Part shown: positions 10,535 through 20,885 of the stretch, in pieces
Layout: the number at the start of each line of letters is the position of its first letter
How positions within the stretch are numbered: position 1 is the stretch's first letter
Origin: Periconia sp. R9002
Taxonomy: Eukaryota; Ascomycota; Dothideomycetes; Pleosporales; Periconiaceae
DNA: 64,000 nucleotides
NCBI GenBank assembly: GCA_023627715.1
Contig: JAMAHW010000001.1
Coordinates: 186,001 to 250,000 of the forward strand
Reading direction: 5' to 3'
Notes under the pieces: generated by a model
Told to the model about the DNA's origin: nothing
The model's input: the letters and a program-made list of their open reading frames with translations, nothing else
Databases searched by the model: none
Position numbers and translations under genes: made by a program

Positions 10535-12628
10535 ATGTCGACACCACCACCACCCAATTACCCCCGCCCGGACTTCCACCGCACACCTCCCCATCTCCAC
10601 TGGCACACTCTCAACGGACCCTGGTCCTTCCTCTTCGACGACGCCGACGTAGGCCTGCTTCAAACATGGCACCTCAGCGGCCTCCCTGCCTCCACCACCG
10701 TCTCGTCCACCACCAACAGCACGCCGGCGGCACCCTTCAGCGCGGCCGCCGAGGAAATCACGGCCAAGATCGCCGGCGACACGCAGGCCGTGTTCAAGGG
10801 CGACACGTTCCAGCGCTCGCGGGAGGACGTCACGCACCACAAGCGCGACATCGAGGTGCCGTATGTGTGGCAGTGCCCCGCGAGCGGCATCGAAGAGAAG
10901 GGCGTGCACGAGGTGTTTTGGTATGAGCGTTCCTTTACGGATCCAAGGAGTAAGGAGGAGAGGGAGGACGGGAAGAGGGTGGTGATGAGGTTTGGGGCCG
11001 TCGACTACGAAGCTAGCGTTTGGGTGAATGGTGGGTTCGTTGGTGGGCATAGGGGCGGGCATGTGCCTTTTGAGATTGATGTCACGGATGCGTTGGTGAA
11101 AGAGGAGGATGGAGCGAAGAATCGAGTCACGATCCGCGTCTTCGATTCTGCGCACGATTTGACGCAGCCTAGAGGGAAGCAGTACTGGCACTCGCAGCCC
11201 GAGAGTATCTTCTACACCCCCAGCGGTGGCATCTGGCAGAGTGTGTGGCTGGAGGTCGTCCCCACTGCGAGGATTGGAGACCCATCGGCTGGAACCGTGA
11301 TCCGGAGCACAGATATCGAGGGCGGCGAGTTGAAGGGCAACATTAAGCTCCTAGGCCGCCAAAAGGGATGGAAGTACAGCGTCGAAGTCGAAGTTCGCCT
11401 CGGTGGCGTGCTGGTCAGTTCGACAGGCAAAATCGATGTCCCCGGAGACACCGACTCGGTCGACTTCACCACCACCACACGCCTGTCCCCCGACCAAACC
11501 AACCAACTCCCCGCCTCACTCCTCTCCAAAGCCCCCCTAGACTCCCCCGCAAGCTGGCTCAACAACGTCGCCCTCTGGTCCCCCGAACACCCCACCCTCT
11601 ACGACCTCACCCTCCGCCTCTCCAACCACGCGGGCGCCGAAATCGACGCCATCTCCACCACGGCCGGCATGCGCTCCCTCTCCTGGACCTCGTCCCAATT
11701 CCGCCTCAACGGAAAACCCTACTTCCAAGCCCTCTTCCTCGACCAAGGCTACTGGCCCTCCACCTTCATGACCCCGCCCACGCCTTCCGCCCTCGCGCAC
11801 GACATCCAGCTCGCCAAAAACATGGGCTTCAACGGCTGCCGCAAGCACCAAAAAGTCGAAGATCCAACCTTCCTCTACCACGCCGACCACCTCGGCTTCC
11901 TCGTCTGGGGCGAAATGGCAAACGCCTACTCCTTCTCCGACACCTACATCGCCCGCTTCGACCAGGAATGGACCGAGGCCGTCCTGCGCGACCGCAACCA
12001 CGCGAGCGTCGTAGCCTGGACCCCCGTCAACGAATCCTGGGCGTACACGGATCTGGCACACGACATTAATCAACGCAACCACATCCGCTCCCTCTACTAC
12101 CGCACCAAGACCCTCGACCCGACCCGTCCCATCAACGACAACTGCGGCTGGGAACACGTCCGAACCGACCTCACCACCTTCCACGACTACGCTGACGCCC
12201 CCGCCCTCCAAAATACATGCGCCTCCCTCGACGGCATCCTCGCCCCCAAAGCGGGCCGCTCCGTCTTCGTCCCTCCTCTCCCCACCGACCCGGGCTCCGC
12301 CCACAACCCCGACGCACCCATCATCTGCACCGAGTTCGGCGGCGTCAACGTCGCGCGCGTCGCTGAGGACGGCACGCAGCAGCGCGACTGGGGCTACACG
12401 ACGGCGAGCGACCCGCGCGATCTCCTTGCGCGCATTGAAAAGATGATGCGTGGTGTGGTGGAGAGCGGGTTGGTTTGTGGGTTTGTATATACGCAGCTTA
12501 CGGATATCGAGCAGGAGGTTAATGGGCTGTATACGCCGGATCGACGCGAGAAGTTGGATGCGGGCGAGGTGAGGAGGATTGTCGAGGGCGTGAGGGGGTT
12601 GTATGATGGGTTGCAGGAGGGGAAGTGA
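10535..12628 (+). CDS. Glycoside hydrolase family 2 enzyme (beta-galactosidase/glucuronidase type)
   Basis: A single exon encodes 697 residues with no signal peptide, so a cytosolic location is likely. The N-terminal sugar-binding domain begins with WHTLNGPWSF; an immunoglobulin-like domain follows (FYTPSGGIWQSVWLEV at about residues 225-240) and then a TIM barrel. Both GH2 catalytic acids are visible: Glu500 in the NES motif (acid/base) and Glu600 in TEFGG (nucleophile). The WSPEHPTLYDLTL segment before the barrel is typical of the family. At 697 residues it is shorter than LacZ-type enzymes and close to beta-glucuronidase or short fungal GH2 proteins. Substrate is unknown. Long antisense frames here reflect strong C-ending codon bias and are not genes. 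Confidence 0.88.
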   Translation: MSTPPPPNYPRPDFHRTPPHLHWHTLNGPWSFLFDDADVGLLQTWHLSGLPASTTVSSTTNSTPAAPFSAAAEEITAKIAGDTQAVFKGDTFQRSREDVTHHKRDIEVPYVWQCPASGIEEKGVHEVFWYERSFTDPRSKEEREDGKRVVMRFGAVDYEASVWVNGGFVGGHRGGHVPFEIDVTDALVKEEDGAKNRVTIRVFDSAHDLTQPRGKQYWHSQPESIFYTPSGGIWQSVWLEVVPTARIGDPSAGTVIRSTDIEGGELKGNIKLLGRQKGWKYSVEVEVRLGGVLVSSTGKIDVPGDTDSVDFTTTTRLSPDQTNQLPASLLSKAPLDSPASWLNNVALWSPEHPTLYDLTLRLSNHAGAEIDAISTTAGMRSLSWTSSQFRLNGKPYFQALFLDQGYWPSTFMTPPTPSALAHDIQLAKNMGFNGCRKHQKVEDPTFLYHADHLGFLVWGEMANAYSFSDTYIARFDQEWTEAVLRDRNHASVVAWTPVNESWAYTDLAHDINQRNHIRSLYYRTKTLDPTRPINDNCGWEHVRTDLTTFHDYADAPALQNTCASLDGILAPKAGRSVFVPPLPTDPGSAHNPDAPIICTEFGGVNVARVAEDGTQQRDWGYTTASDPRDLLARIEKMMRGVVESGLVCGFVYTQLTDIEQEVNGLYTPDRREKLDAGEVRRIVEGVRGLYDGLQEGK

Positions 12629-13076
12629 GGGCTGTTAGGGGGGTTTGGATGGTGAGATGGTTGGGGTTTGAGTAGGTAGGTTAGTAAGAAGTACTGATGG
12701 ATAGTAGAGTTAAGAATGATGCATGTTGTAAACAAGACAGAAGCCATCAAATTCGTGATATCCTAATCTACGAATGCCAAAACAAAATAATGATACAACC
12801 ATCTACCTCAAGAAAAGTGAGTGATACACCCCAAGTCCACTGAACGTGCAAAACAACACGGGCAATCCTGTATGTACATATGCTTCTAATAGGTAGTGAC
12901 TATTGTTACACAAGATAATGCAAATCCTTTTCGAAAAAATGCGCAGAAATGATACATGTTGTTACATGGGGGTAGTTTTAGTTGTACAGACGTCCATATG
13001 CTCGCTGCATGGACTGGAAGAAAAAGAGAGAAAGTATTGTTACAGGTAGGGGGTTGAATAGCGTGATGGCAAGACG
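12629..13076. other. Convergent 3' flanks of GH2 and SUV3
   Basis: This 448-base A+T-richer gap lies between two converging stop codons. No gene and no strong terminator-like structure is seen. Confidence 0.5.
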
Positions 13077-15482
13077 TTATGACGTGGTTGCGGAAGAAGA
13101 GGGTTTCTCATCCTCATTCGTAGCGGCCTCTTCCAAGATGGCAACATCGTCAGCAGGGAGTTCGTTTTCATCATCAGGGCGGGGAGCGGGATCCGCAAAC
13201 GAAGTCTTATCCTTGAGGACGTCTTTCACGGGCTCAGGCAAGTCGAGCTCGTTGATAGTGTCGTCGTCGACGCCATCCGCCTCCTTCTTGGCTTCCTCGT
13301 CGAAAGACGCGAGTCTCCTCATAGCTTCCTCCTTCTTGATCTTCCGTTGCGATTTGGCGTACTGCGTGTAGGTGAATTCCATCAGCGTCTTCTCGATGGC
13401 GTCTTCGGTGAGTTGCTTGGCGTAGTTTGCGAGTTTCCGGGACACGAGCGAGTTGGGGAAGCGGTAGCTGAGCCACAGGTAGACGACGATGCACTTGTGG
13501 AGCGTTTCGAGTTTGCGGAGATACGAGGTTTCCGACGACATGGGTTCGTCGAGGATCTCGAGCGGTAAGTCGGGGATGTCGAGGAGGCTGACCGACTTGC
13601 CTTCGGCGATGCGCTCGACGAGCGCGACGAGGAATACTTCTTCCTTGGGGTTTCTCATGTTGGCGGGCACGGCGCATATGGTGTAGCGTTCGCTGATGCT
13701 GAGGTTTTGGACTTTGTGGATGGCGTCTGCAATGGCGAGCTGGTCTTTGAGCGAACAGAGGTGGAAGCGTGGGTGAGTCTTGCTGATTTCGTGCAGTCGC
13801 AGCAAGATGTAACTAAAGGGAGTGCCCAAAGGGAAATATTGGGCGAATCGCTCGACAATAAGGCTTGGAGGGAACAAACCGGCCGTTTCGATGGGAGGGG
13901 GTTCCCTTTTCATGACCGATCTTAAATATGGAAAGTCCCATCCATCGAGAGTGGTAACCAGGCCTACTGTCTTGGGTTTCGTTACCTCTGGCTCCAGATT
14001 ATCAGGGACGTTGGCGTTAGTGTTGATTGCCTGTGATTTTTGTGCAGTAGCGGCTACATTTGCCTCGTGCGCAGTCTTGTATCGACCCGCTCTCCCAGCG
14101 ATCTGCTTCAGATCCGATATATCCAGTGGTGTCATAGCTGTGCCATTGTGTTTTACTGTAGATTCGAAGATTACGCGTTTGATGGCAAGATTAAGCCCCA
14201 TGCCTACAGCATCACTGGCGACTAGGAAATCATAATCGTTATCTGGGTCGTTGAAAAGCCGAGCTTGCTGAGCTCTTGTTTCGGGGGGCAAGCTACCGTA
14301 CACCATGGCACACTTTCTCCCTGTTTTCTTTTCCACCTCTTTTCGCAAAGCATGAATGCCTAGAACCGAGAAGACGACAATGCAGTCGCCTTTCTCAAGG
14401 CGCTTCAATGATCGAAGCGGTTCTGGTGCGACTTCAAGCGGAGTAAGACGTTCGTAATTATGAACTTTAACAGTATCACCTGTAAGGGCGCAAAGCTCTT
14501 TGATGAGAGGCACAGCACGCGCCTCACCGCAAAGATGAACTTCTTTAGCTTGGACACCCATGAAAGCCTGTGTCCAGGCCCACCCACGATCTGCGTGATT
14601 GATCATCTGGATCTCGTCGATAACAGCGACGTCCAGCGAAGTGTTGAGTGGAGCCATCTCGACAGTGCAGCTCCACATTTTAGGCGTGTCGTCCGGTATA
14701 CGGGTCTCTTCACCCGTCACCAGGGCGCAAGGTATTCCTTGTGAGTTGAGCCGAGTGTAGACTTCGTGGGCCAGGAGGCGCAGTGGACCCAAATACAGGC
14801 CGCGCCCTGCCTGCTCCAGCCGCTTAAGAGCGTGATATGTCTTTCCTGAATTGGTAGGTCCTACATGTAAATGGACAGTACGGGAGAGTTGCCGGGTCGC
14901 AGGATACCACTCGGAAGGATAGCGTAGGTCCGCTTTTTCCTTTTGGTTTTTCCGCTCGGCCTCGGTGAATCGTTCACCAAACACCTCGGAATAGAACCAG
15001 TAGCGCAGACGGTTCGTCAAAGCTGTGGCTCTTCCCCTTTGAGCTTGCCGAATGAGGTCTTCACCATCACCTCTCTTTGCCCACAGAATGACCATGCGCT
15101 CGAAACGTGTCCAGTGCTCATCGAAAGTGTCCTTGGTCAGGCGCGACGTTTCCAAGAAGACGGGGTCGGAGAGTTCCTCGCGTAATGCCTGGAGACGGGC
15201 GTGCAGAGCTCCTGGTAGTCTAGAATGTTTGAAGAATTTGAAGTCGTTCTCCGTCCGAGGATCGAAGGGCTTCCGAATGAGGTGGGGTCTTGCATCATCT
15301 GCATGCTGTGCCTTGTATACAAGATGTCCTCCCCGTGTAGATTTACGTGCTGAGGTGTTGGAGCGGTAGGCGAATTGGGAGAGGGAGAGCGACACGGCGA
15401 GAGTTTGTCGTGGGCGCGGACGGGCGGCGGCAACGGAGCAGAACAGACACAGCGAAGTGCGCGGCGGTCGATGTGGAGGCAT
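13077..15482 (-). CDS. SUV3: Mitochondrial ATP-dependent RNA helicase Suv3
   Basis: One uninterrupted exon encodes 801 residues. I chose the ATG at 15482; the frame continues three bases upstream only through a GTG. The first ~50 residues are rich in Arg, Ser and Ala without acids, as in a mitochondrial presequence. The helicase core is complete: Walker A GPTNSGKT near residues 208-215, motif Ia YLGPLRLLA, DExH-type box DEIQM, then GSLPPETR, VASDAVGMGLNL and the motif VI region QIAGRAGR. Suv3 unwinds RNA as part of the mitochondrial degradosome (with Dss1) and is needed for mitochondrial RNA turnover and intron processing. The last ~70 residues are acidic, low-complexity sequence. It shares a 447-base divergent promoter with SEC1. 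Confidence 0.93.
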   Translation of the reverse strand: MPPHRPPRTSLCLFCSVAAARPRPRQTLAVSLSLSQFAYRSNTSARKSTRGGHLVYKAQHADDARPHLIRKPFDPRTENDFKFFKHSRLPGALHARLQALREELSDPVFLETSRLTKDTFDEHWTRFERMVILWAKRGDGEDLIRQAQRGRATALTNRLRYWFYSEVFGERFTEAERKNQKEKADLRYPSEWYPATRQLSRTVHLHVGPTNSGKTYHALKRLEQAGRGLYLGPLRLLAHEVYTRLNSQGIPCALVTGEETRIPDDTPKMWSCTVEMAPLNTSLDVAVIDEIQMINHADRGWAWTQAFMGVQAKEVHLCGEARAVPLIKELCALTGDTVKVHNYERLTPLEVAPEPLRSLKRLEKGDCIVVFSVLGIHALRKEVEKKTGRKCAMVYGSLPPETRAQQARLFNDPDNDYDFLVASDAVGMGLNLAIKRVIFESTVKHNGTAMTPLDISDLKQIAGRAGRYKTAHEANVAATAQKSQAINTNANVPDNLEPEVTKPKTVGLVTTLDGWDFPYLRSVMKREPPPIETAGLFPPSLIVERFAQYFPLGTPFSYILLRLHEISKTHPRFHLCSLKDQLAIADAIHKVQNLSISERYTICAVPANMRNPKEEVFLVALVERIAEGKSVSLLDIPDLPLEILDEPMSSETSYLRKLETLHKCIVVYLWLSYRFPNSLVSRKLANYAKQLTEDAIEKTLMEFTYTQYAKSQRKIKKEEAMRRLASFDEEAKKEADGVDDDTINELDLPEPVKDVLKDKTSFADPAPRPDDENELPADDVAILEEAATNEDEKPSSSATTS

Positions 15483-15929
15483 CACACCTGAAGTGTGTCG
15501 TGTTTGTTATGAAGGTAGTAGCGATAAAATCGAGGACATGACCATCGGCCGGCGAGCAAGTCACAGCAACGGAGGCGATAGCGAGATGGGAATGGCAATG
15601 GCGTCGTGTATGAAAAAGAATTAGTAGTAGGGATCAATCTTTTGGAACTTGGGCCAATCGGTAAGTAGTGTACGGAATAAGATCCCTGACTGCCCTCCTT
15701 GGGCACTCCCGCCCGCCCGCACTAACGCGTGAACCCAACGACAGCTGTTTGCTATACAGCCTCCAGTCTCACGCCAGCACATCTACAGACACCCTCATTC
15801 ACTGGCACACCCTCTTCAGCTCTATACACCATCCGTTTTCCCTACGCTTCGAATTCGTCGCCAGACTACCGATTCTCATCTCCCGTCCACACTCGACCCC
15901 CAAGTTTCAGGCGGCCGCACCCCGCCATC
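15483..15929. promoter_or_regulatory. Divergent promoter region between SUV3 and SEC1
   Basis: A 447-base gap between two divergent start codons. The SEC1 side is pyrimidine-rich (about 15770-15910), consistent with transcription start and leader. An ACGCGT hexamer occurs near 15724, but such hexamers recur in this window, so no role is claimed. Confidence 0.4.
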
Positions 15930-18427
15930 ATGGGGGTTTCAATCATAGATATCCAGAGGGACCGTATGTATTCGCTACCCATATACAATACGTCAATAGG
16001 TTAATGACCATTGTTGTCTGTAGTTATCATCAACACCATTCGCAACACCACACGCGGTGACGTACGGTCTTCGTCCGGTCTCCCTCCCCCGCAGCTATGC
16101 TGATCTCTTGCAGTGGAAGGTCCTTATTGTAGACGAGGAAAGCCGCAAATTGATTGACAATGTGGTGAAAGAAGATGACATCTTGAACGAAAACATTACC
16201 AGTATGCTGGCGACCCCTTCCCACTGCTATTGACACTTTGGCCTAATGCTCCCCAGACATCGAGCGCATCGAGGACCGCCGAGAGCCTCAACCCGATATG
16301 GACGCCGTATACTTCCTGACTCCTAAACCGCACATCGTAGATTGCCTCATGGCGGATTTCGAGCGCCGCAAGTATAGAGGTTCATTTTTGATATGGACTA
16401 CACGTGCGCGCTTCCCCGCCCCATGGCTTATCCACATACTGCATTGCGGTCGCTAACATTTTCCCAGTGCCAGCTGGCCAGTTGAGAGAGCGCCTTGAAC
16501 GCTCGCAGATGGCTCAACAGCAAATTCGAATATTCAAAGTCATGCATCTCGACTTCCACCCGCGCGAATCTCACCTTATAACTTTTCAAAACCCTTGGAG
16601 CTTCCCTACTTTATTCCATCCGGAATGCAACAATCTTGTTCGCCAACATATGGAAGAAATCGCCGAAAAGGTACGCATGGGCTCCAAAAATCTGCAATCG
16701 AGACTAATCAATTCTAATAGCTGACGGGTGTGTGTGTCGCCCTTGGGGAGTACCCTACAATCCGTTACTACCGCCCTCGGAACCCTAGACACGAAGCTGC
16801 GGTCCTCTGTACGCATCTTGCCCGTTTTGTGCAAGAAAAGTTGGATACATACGCGCAGTTCAATCCCGACTTTCCCCCGCAATCCAATCGTCCGCGAGGT
16901 GCCCTCTACATTACAGATCGTTCTATGGATCTCTTTGCCCCTTTGCTGCACGAATTCACCTACCAAGCAATGGTACACGATTTGCTACGCATACAGGAAG
17001 GCGACAAAGTTACGTACCGAACGAAAGTCAATGAAGGGGAACCCAACGAGGAAGAGAAGGATATGGAAATCAGTGACAAGGATAAGATTTGGGTTGAATA
17101 TCGCCATCGTCATATGAAGGATACCATTGACAGGTTGATCACCGATTTTCAGAAATTCATTGCCGACAACCCTCACTTCACAAACCAGGACAGTCAAAAT
17201 GCGGGTGGGATGAATGGTTTGAATGCAATCAAGGATATGATTGCAGGATTACCCCAGTTCCAAGAAATGAAAGAAATGTATAGTCTGAATATTTCTATGG
17301 CTCAAGAATGCATGAATCTCTTTCAGCAGCGAAAGCTTCCAGATGTCGCCTCGGTTGAGCAGGTACGCTTTAATACTCCTATCATATCACGGAATCTCGG
17401 CTGACTTTGTCCCACGTAGTGCTTAGCTACAGGTCTTGATGAAGACTTCCGTAAAGCAAAGAATTTGGCCGATCAAGTTATTCGCACTTTAGATGAAGAC
17501 GCTGTAACGCCTTCGGATCGTCTGCGACTTATCGCGCTTTATGTGCTGTATAGAGACGGCATTCTACCCGCCGATCTCGAAAAACTCCTTCTCCATGCCC
17601 AACTGCCTACGCAAGATGGTGCTGTTATTAAGAATCTCGACATGCTTGGTGCTCGGATAGATAGAGCGCTCAAGGAGAAGCGCGATCCAGCACCCCCCTT
17701 ATTCCCCAAAAATGTCGCACCCCCTCCAGACCCGGAAGAGTATGCTCTTTCGAGATTTGAGCCAGTCCTCAAGGACGTACTGGAAGAGCATATTGCAGGA
17801 AGGCTACCTCAAGACATCTTCCCTTCCACGAAAGTGCAGCCCGAAGACCCAAGCATGCAAGATTTTGTCCCAGCAGCATCGCTCAGGTCCGCAAAACCCA
17901 CGTGGGCGAAATCGAGACTCGCCAGTGTCGAGCCGCGCCAAAGAGTCATTGTCTTCATGGGCGGAGGTGCGACCTACTCGGAAGCGCGCGTCTGCTACCA
18001 AGTGTCGGAAAAGACTTCGCGGGACATTTTCCTGGTCACCTCGCACATGATGAGCCCGGGGCTCTTCCTCCGTCAAGTTGGCGATCTCAGCCAAAGCCGT
18101 CGCAACCTACGCCTCCCCGCTGATCAACCTCCGCCAAAGGCCCCGGCCCACCTCTTCGAGAAACCAGCACCCCCGAAACCCGTTCCTCAGCCTGGAGGCG
18201 CGAATCCCAGGCCGAATATTCCAGGCGGTCTCCCCTCGCGGCCAGGTGGAGTCGGCGGCCCTGGACGCGCGCCCGCCCCTCCAACAGCCGCGATGGCGAA
18301 CATGTCGATGAACCAGTCACGTCCGCAAGCACCTCCTGCCCCCTTAGGCTCCGGAGGAAAACTATCAAAGGACAAGGAAGAGAAGAAAAAGAAGAAACAC
18401 CACTTCTTTGGCTCTTCAAAGTCATGA
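15930..18427 (+). CDS. SEC1: Sec1/Munc18 family protein Sec1
   Basis: Seven exons: 15930-15963, 16024-16061, 16114-16201, 16257-16403, 16468-16670, 16721-17362 and 17420-18427. Phase closes at every junction and gives 719 residues. The N-terminus reads IIDIQRD then IRNTTRGDWKVLIVDEESRKLI, the start of the SM-family fold. ALYITDRSMDLFAPLLHEFTYQAM is the signature of domain 3a, and VFMGGGATYSEAR lies in the last conserved block. SM proteins clasp syntaxin/SNARE bundles; the Sec1 branch acts at the plasma membrane in exocytosis and hyphal tip secretion. The last ~110 residues are Pro/Gly-rich and end in a Lys-rich segment, an extension common in filamentous fungi. Distinction from Vps45 or Sly1 rests on overall length and the tail. 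Confidence 0.9.
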
Positions 18428-18987
18428 GAAAAAAAGCGGATGTTTGTGTGCTGCATATGTAATTGTCATTTCCTTTGCGATTTTCGTATTTGCTCACGGG
18501 AAAATACCATTGGCGATAAGCGTGGCGTTTTGTTGTCCGCGACAGGTGGGATGGAGGCGGACTTTGTGTGTGCATACATGTTCTTTTTTTTTTCCTCTTC
18601 TTCTCTCTTCTGCATGCTCAGGCGCTATAACTAGGTATACAATGGGAACTATATGACACCACTACCCACGGCAACCTCAAAATCGCGATACCAGGACTTG
18701 AATCGCCGTAATAGCGCCAAGAGTAACCTCGGTAGTCTTTGCCAACCTTGGCAGTGTGCTCTTCTGGCGCTGGAATTTTGGGTAGTAGGTACAGGGCTGG
18801 AGTTGACAGAGAGGAAGATCCCGTGAGGGTATAAATAATATAACAACTATCCTGAGAATCTCGACGTATTGAGTGTTGTCTTAGCTTGGGTTTTGTCCCC
18901 CATTGTACAGCCAACCCGTTCGCATTCTTACACTCGCCGAACCCTCCAATACTCGCTTTTTCGACCCTAAAAACGCATCTTCTTGCC
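18428..18987. other. Convergent 3' flanks of SEC1 and POL32
   Basis: A 560-base gap between converging stop codons. It has T-rich runs near 18580-18600 but no coding signal on either strand. Confidence 0.5.
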
Positions 18988-20673
18988 TCAAGCTTTCTTG
19001 AAGAAGCTCGCAATGCTGCCCTGTCCCTTAGGAGCGCCCTTCTTCCCTCCTTTAGCGGGCACAGGTTTGAGTTTCTTGGGTTCGGGCGGTTTCTCGTCCT
19101 CGGAGAAGGATTCCCAGACGGTTTCTTCCTTTGTGACTGTTTGGTCGAGGAGGTAGGAGGTTAGCAATAGATATCAGACATGGGTAGAAGGATAATGGAG
19201 AAAGGGAGAAGGTGGTGGTGCTTACCAAGATACCCATCCGCGTCCTTAACCTTCTTTCTCTTCGTCACGCGTCGCCTGCCACGCCTACGTCCTCCCTCCA
19301 CTGCCGCGACGACCGGCTCTTCACTTTCCGCGGGTCCAGTTTTATCTTTAGCGTCTAGCGGCGCGTCGTCATTCGCGTCCTGTACGGCCTCATCTGTATT
19401 CGTATCCTGGGGTGTCGCGGCGTCCGCCATGACTACATCTTCCTCCATCATCTTGAGCAATTCCTCCTTCCTCGCCTCCTTCTCCTTCCGCGCTGCCTCA
19501 AGTTTGGCTTCGTCCACTTTGGGTGCGGCGCTTTCGGGTTCTGAATCTTCGCCTTCATCTTCGGACATGCCGCCCATGGGCGAGTCTTCGGTGGATTCTT
19601 TTGGTTTGGGCGGTTTGGTTTTGGCGAAGGACTTGAAGAGGTCGCCGACTGTGCCTTTCTTGGGGGGATTGCTTTTGGGAGGATTGCTTCTGGTGGAATT
19701 GGAGCGCTGGAGGGTTGTTTGTGGAGCGGTGGTAGTGCTGGTCTTGGTATTGGAGGTCTTGGATTTAGAGTCGGTCGGTACGGCGGTGGATGTTTCTTTT
19801 TGTTGCGGTTTAACGGTAGATTTCGCGGTCGGCTTAGATGTCGCCTTCGAGGCTGCGATGCCAGACTTTGGCGTTCGTCGCTAGGAGAAATTAGCATGAC
19901 TTTAGGTTCCAGACCAGTATATACTGGAGTCACTCACCTTGATGTGTGGGTTATGTATGCAACCGTACAGTTTCCAGCATTCGAGTGGATCATCCTTTGT
20001 GAAATTGGTTGCGACCTCGTCGTTGCAGAGAGAGAGAATACTGAGGTCCTACGGCTTTCAGCAATTTGTCCAGGTAGGCGGGGATCATGAACCTACCTCA
20101 ATTGGGCTGGGTTCCAAACTATAGATGTGTATCGAGGTTATTTCCACAAATTCGGCCTTCGTTTCTGTTGGAAATGTCAGTTCTGCTCGTTTGTGTGTAA
20201 TCTTCGCGTGAGCCATGAACAGCACGTACTCTCAAGCTCCTCTTCCCTAACCAACACAATGGATGTTGTCGCCACCGGTTTCTCGGCGGGCTCCTGAGTG
20301 TCAGGTAGAGAGCTCGGAAAAGGTGAATCTTGCATGACTGCATCTTCACCATCTCTCCCATTCAATCCTCTGGTATGTTTCTTCCCGGTTATGAGATAGG
20401 TTGCGTGGATCGATCGGGGTTTCTTCGCGTTTTGGTTCTTATAAAACTCGTAAAGCATTCTTGTAAACATCAGCATGAGAATTCCGAAGAAAAAAAAAAT
20501 TCACTTACTGTTTCCCTCGGTTCACATGAACTTTGACTGCCCGGCTGAGCAACCTATAAGTAACCTGCGACTAGTGAGCTGGGAAACGATCGGTCTGCAG
20601 TACTTGAACATACTGGTCGATTCTCTGCTAGCAATCGAGCCGCAAGATACTCTTTGTAACTTTGTTCCGGCAT
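18988..20673 (-). CDS. POL32: DNA polymerase delta subunit Pol32/Cdc27 (POLD3)
   Basis: Seven exons: 20673-20614, 20564-20509, 20459-20230, 20164-20097, 20048-19938, 19880-19226 and 19136-18988. The sum is 1329 bases and encodes 442 residues in an unbroken frame. The N-terminal domain reads VTYRLLSRAVKVHVNRGKQ then MLYEFYKNQNAKKP and HATYLITG, which binds the Cdc1/Pol31 subunit. A later block reads ITSIHIYSLEPSP. The middle (about 150-370) is charged and disordered. The extreme C-terminus is a PCNA-binding PIP box, QGSIASFF, just before KKA and the stop; a YLVTKEETVWESFSEDE block precedes it. The protein couples polymerase delta to PCNA in lagging-strand synthesis and repair. It is divergent from the cofactor D gene across 212 bases containing an ACGCGT box. 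Confidence 0.93.
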
Positions 20674-20759
20674 GTTCGCTTATGTGAGTGGATTGTGGCA
20701 GTACAGAAGTGGTGTTGATGTCGCGCGGAGAGTTGGTGTGGTAAGTGTTCAGAAATCCG

Positions 20760-20765
20760 ACGCGT
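20760..20765. promoter_or_regulatory. ACGCGT (MluI cell-cycle box-like) in the POL32 promoter
   Basis: An exact, palindromic ACGCGT sits about 87 bases upstream of the POL32 ATG, inside the 212-base divergent promoter. In yeasts this hexamer (MCB) is bound by MBF and drives G1/S expression of replication genes. The placement beside a polymerase delta subunit is suggestive, but the hexamer also occurs elsewhere in the window (for example near 4924, 9979 and 42585), so chance is not excluded. Confidence 0.4.
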
Positions 20766-20885
20766 CGCGGGGTCAGGTGCGCTCGCGGAATGGCTAGCGA
20801 ATGACTCGCGCGCCAAGGTGTTTCCTCCATACGTTCAACTCCACCATCTGAATCGCTATCACAATACAAACTGAAAACGGCCACT

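Noticed and set aside
11537..12304. Long minus-strand frame (255 codons) inside the GH2 gene
   Set aside because: It is antisense to a clear GH2 coding region; strong C-ending codon use on the plus strand removes stops from this frame. Composition is Gly/Val/Glu-rich with no domain. The same applies to 10508-11191.
13347..13568. Plus-strand frames within the SUV3 gene
   Set aside because: Antisense shadows of an unambiguous helicase coding sequence.
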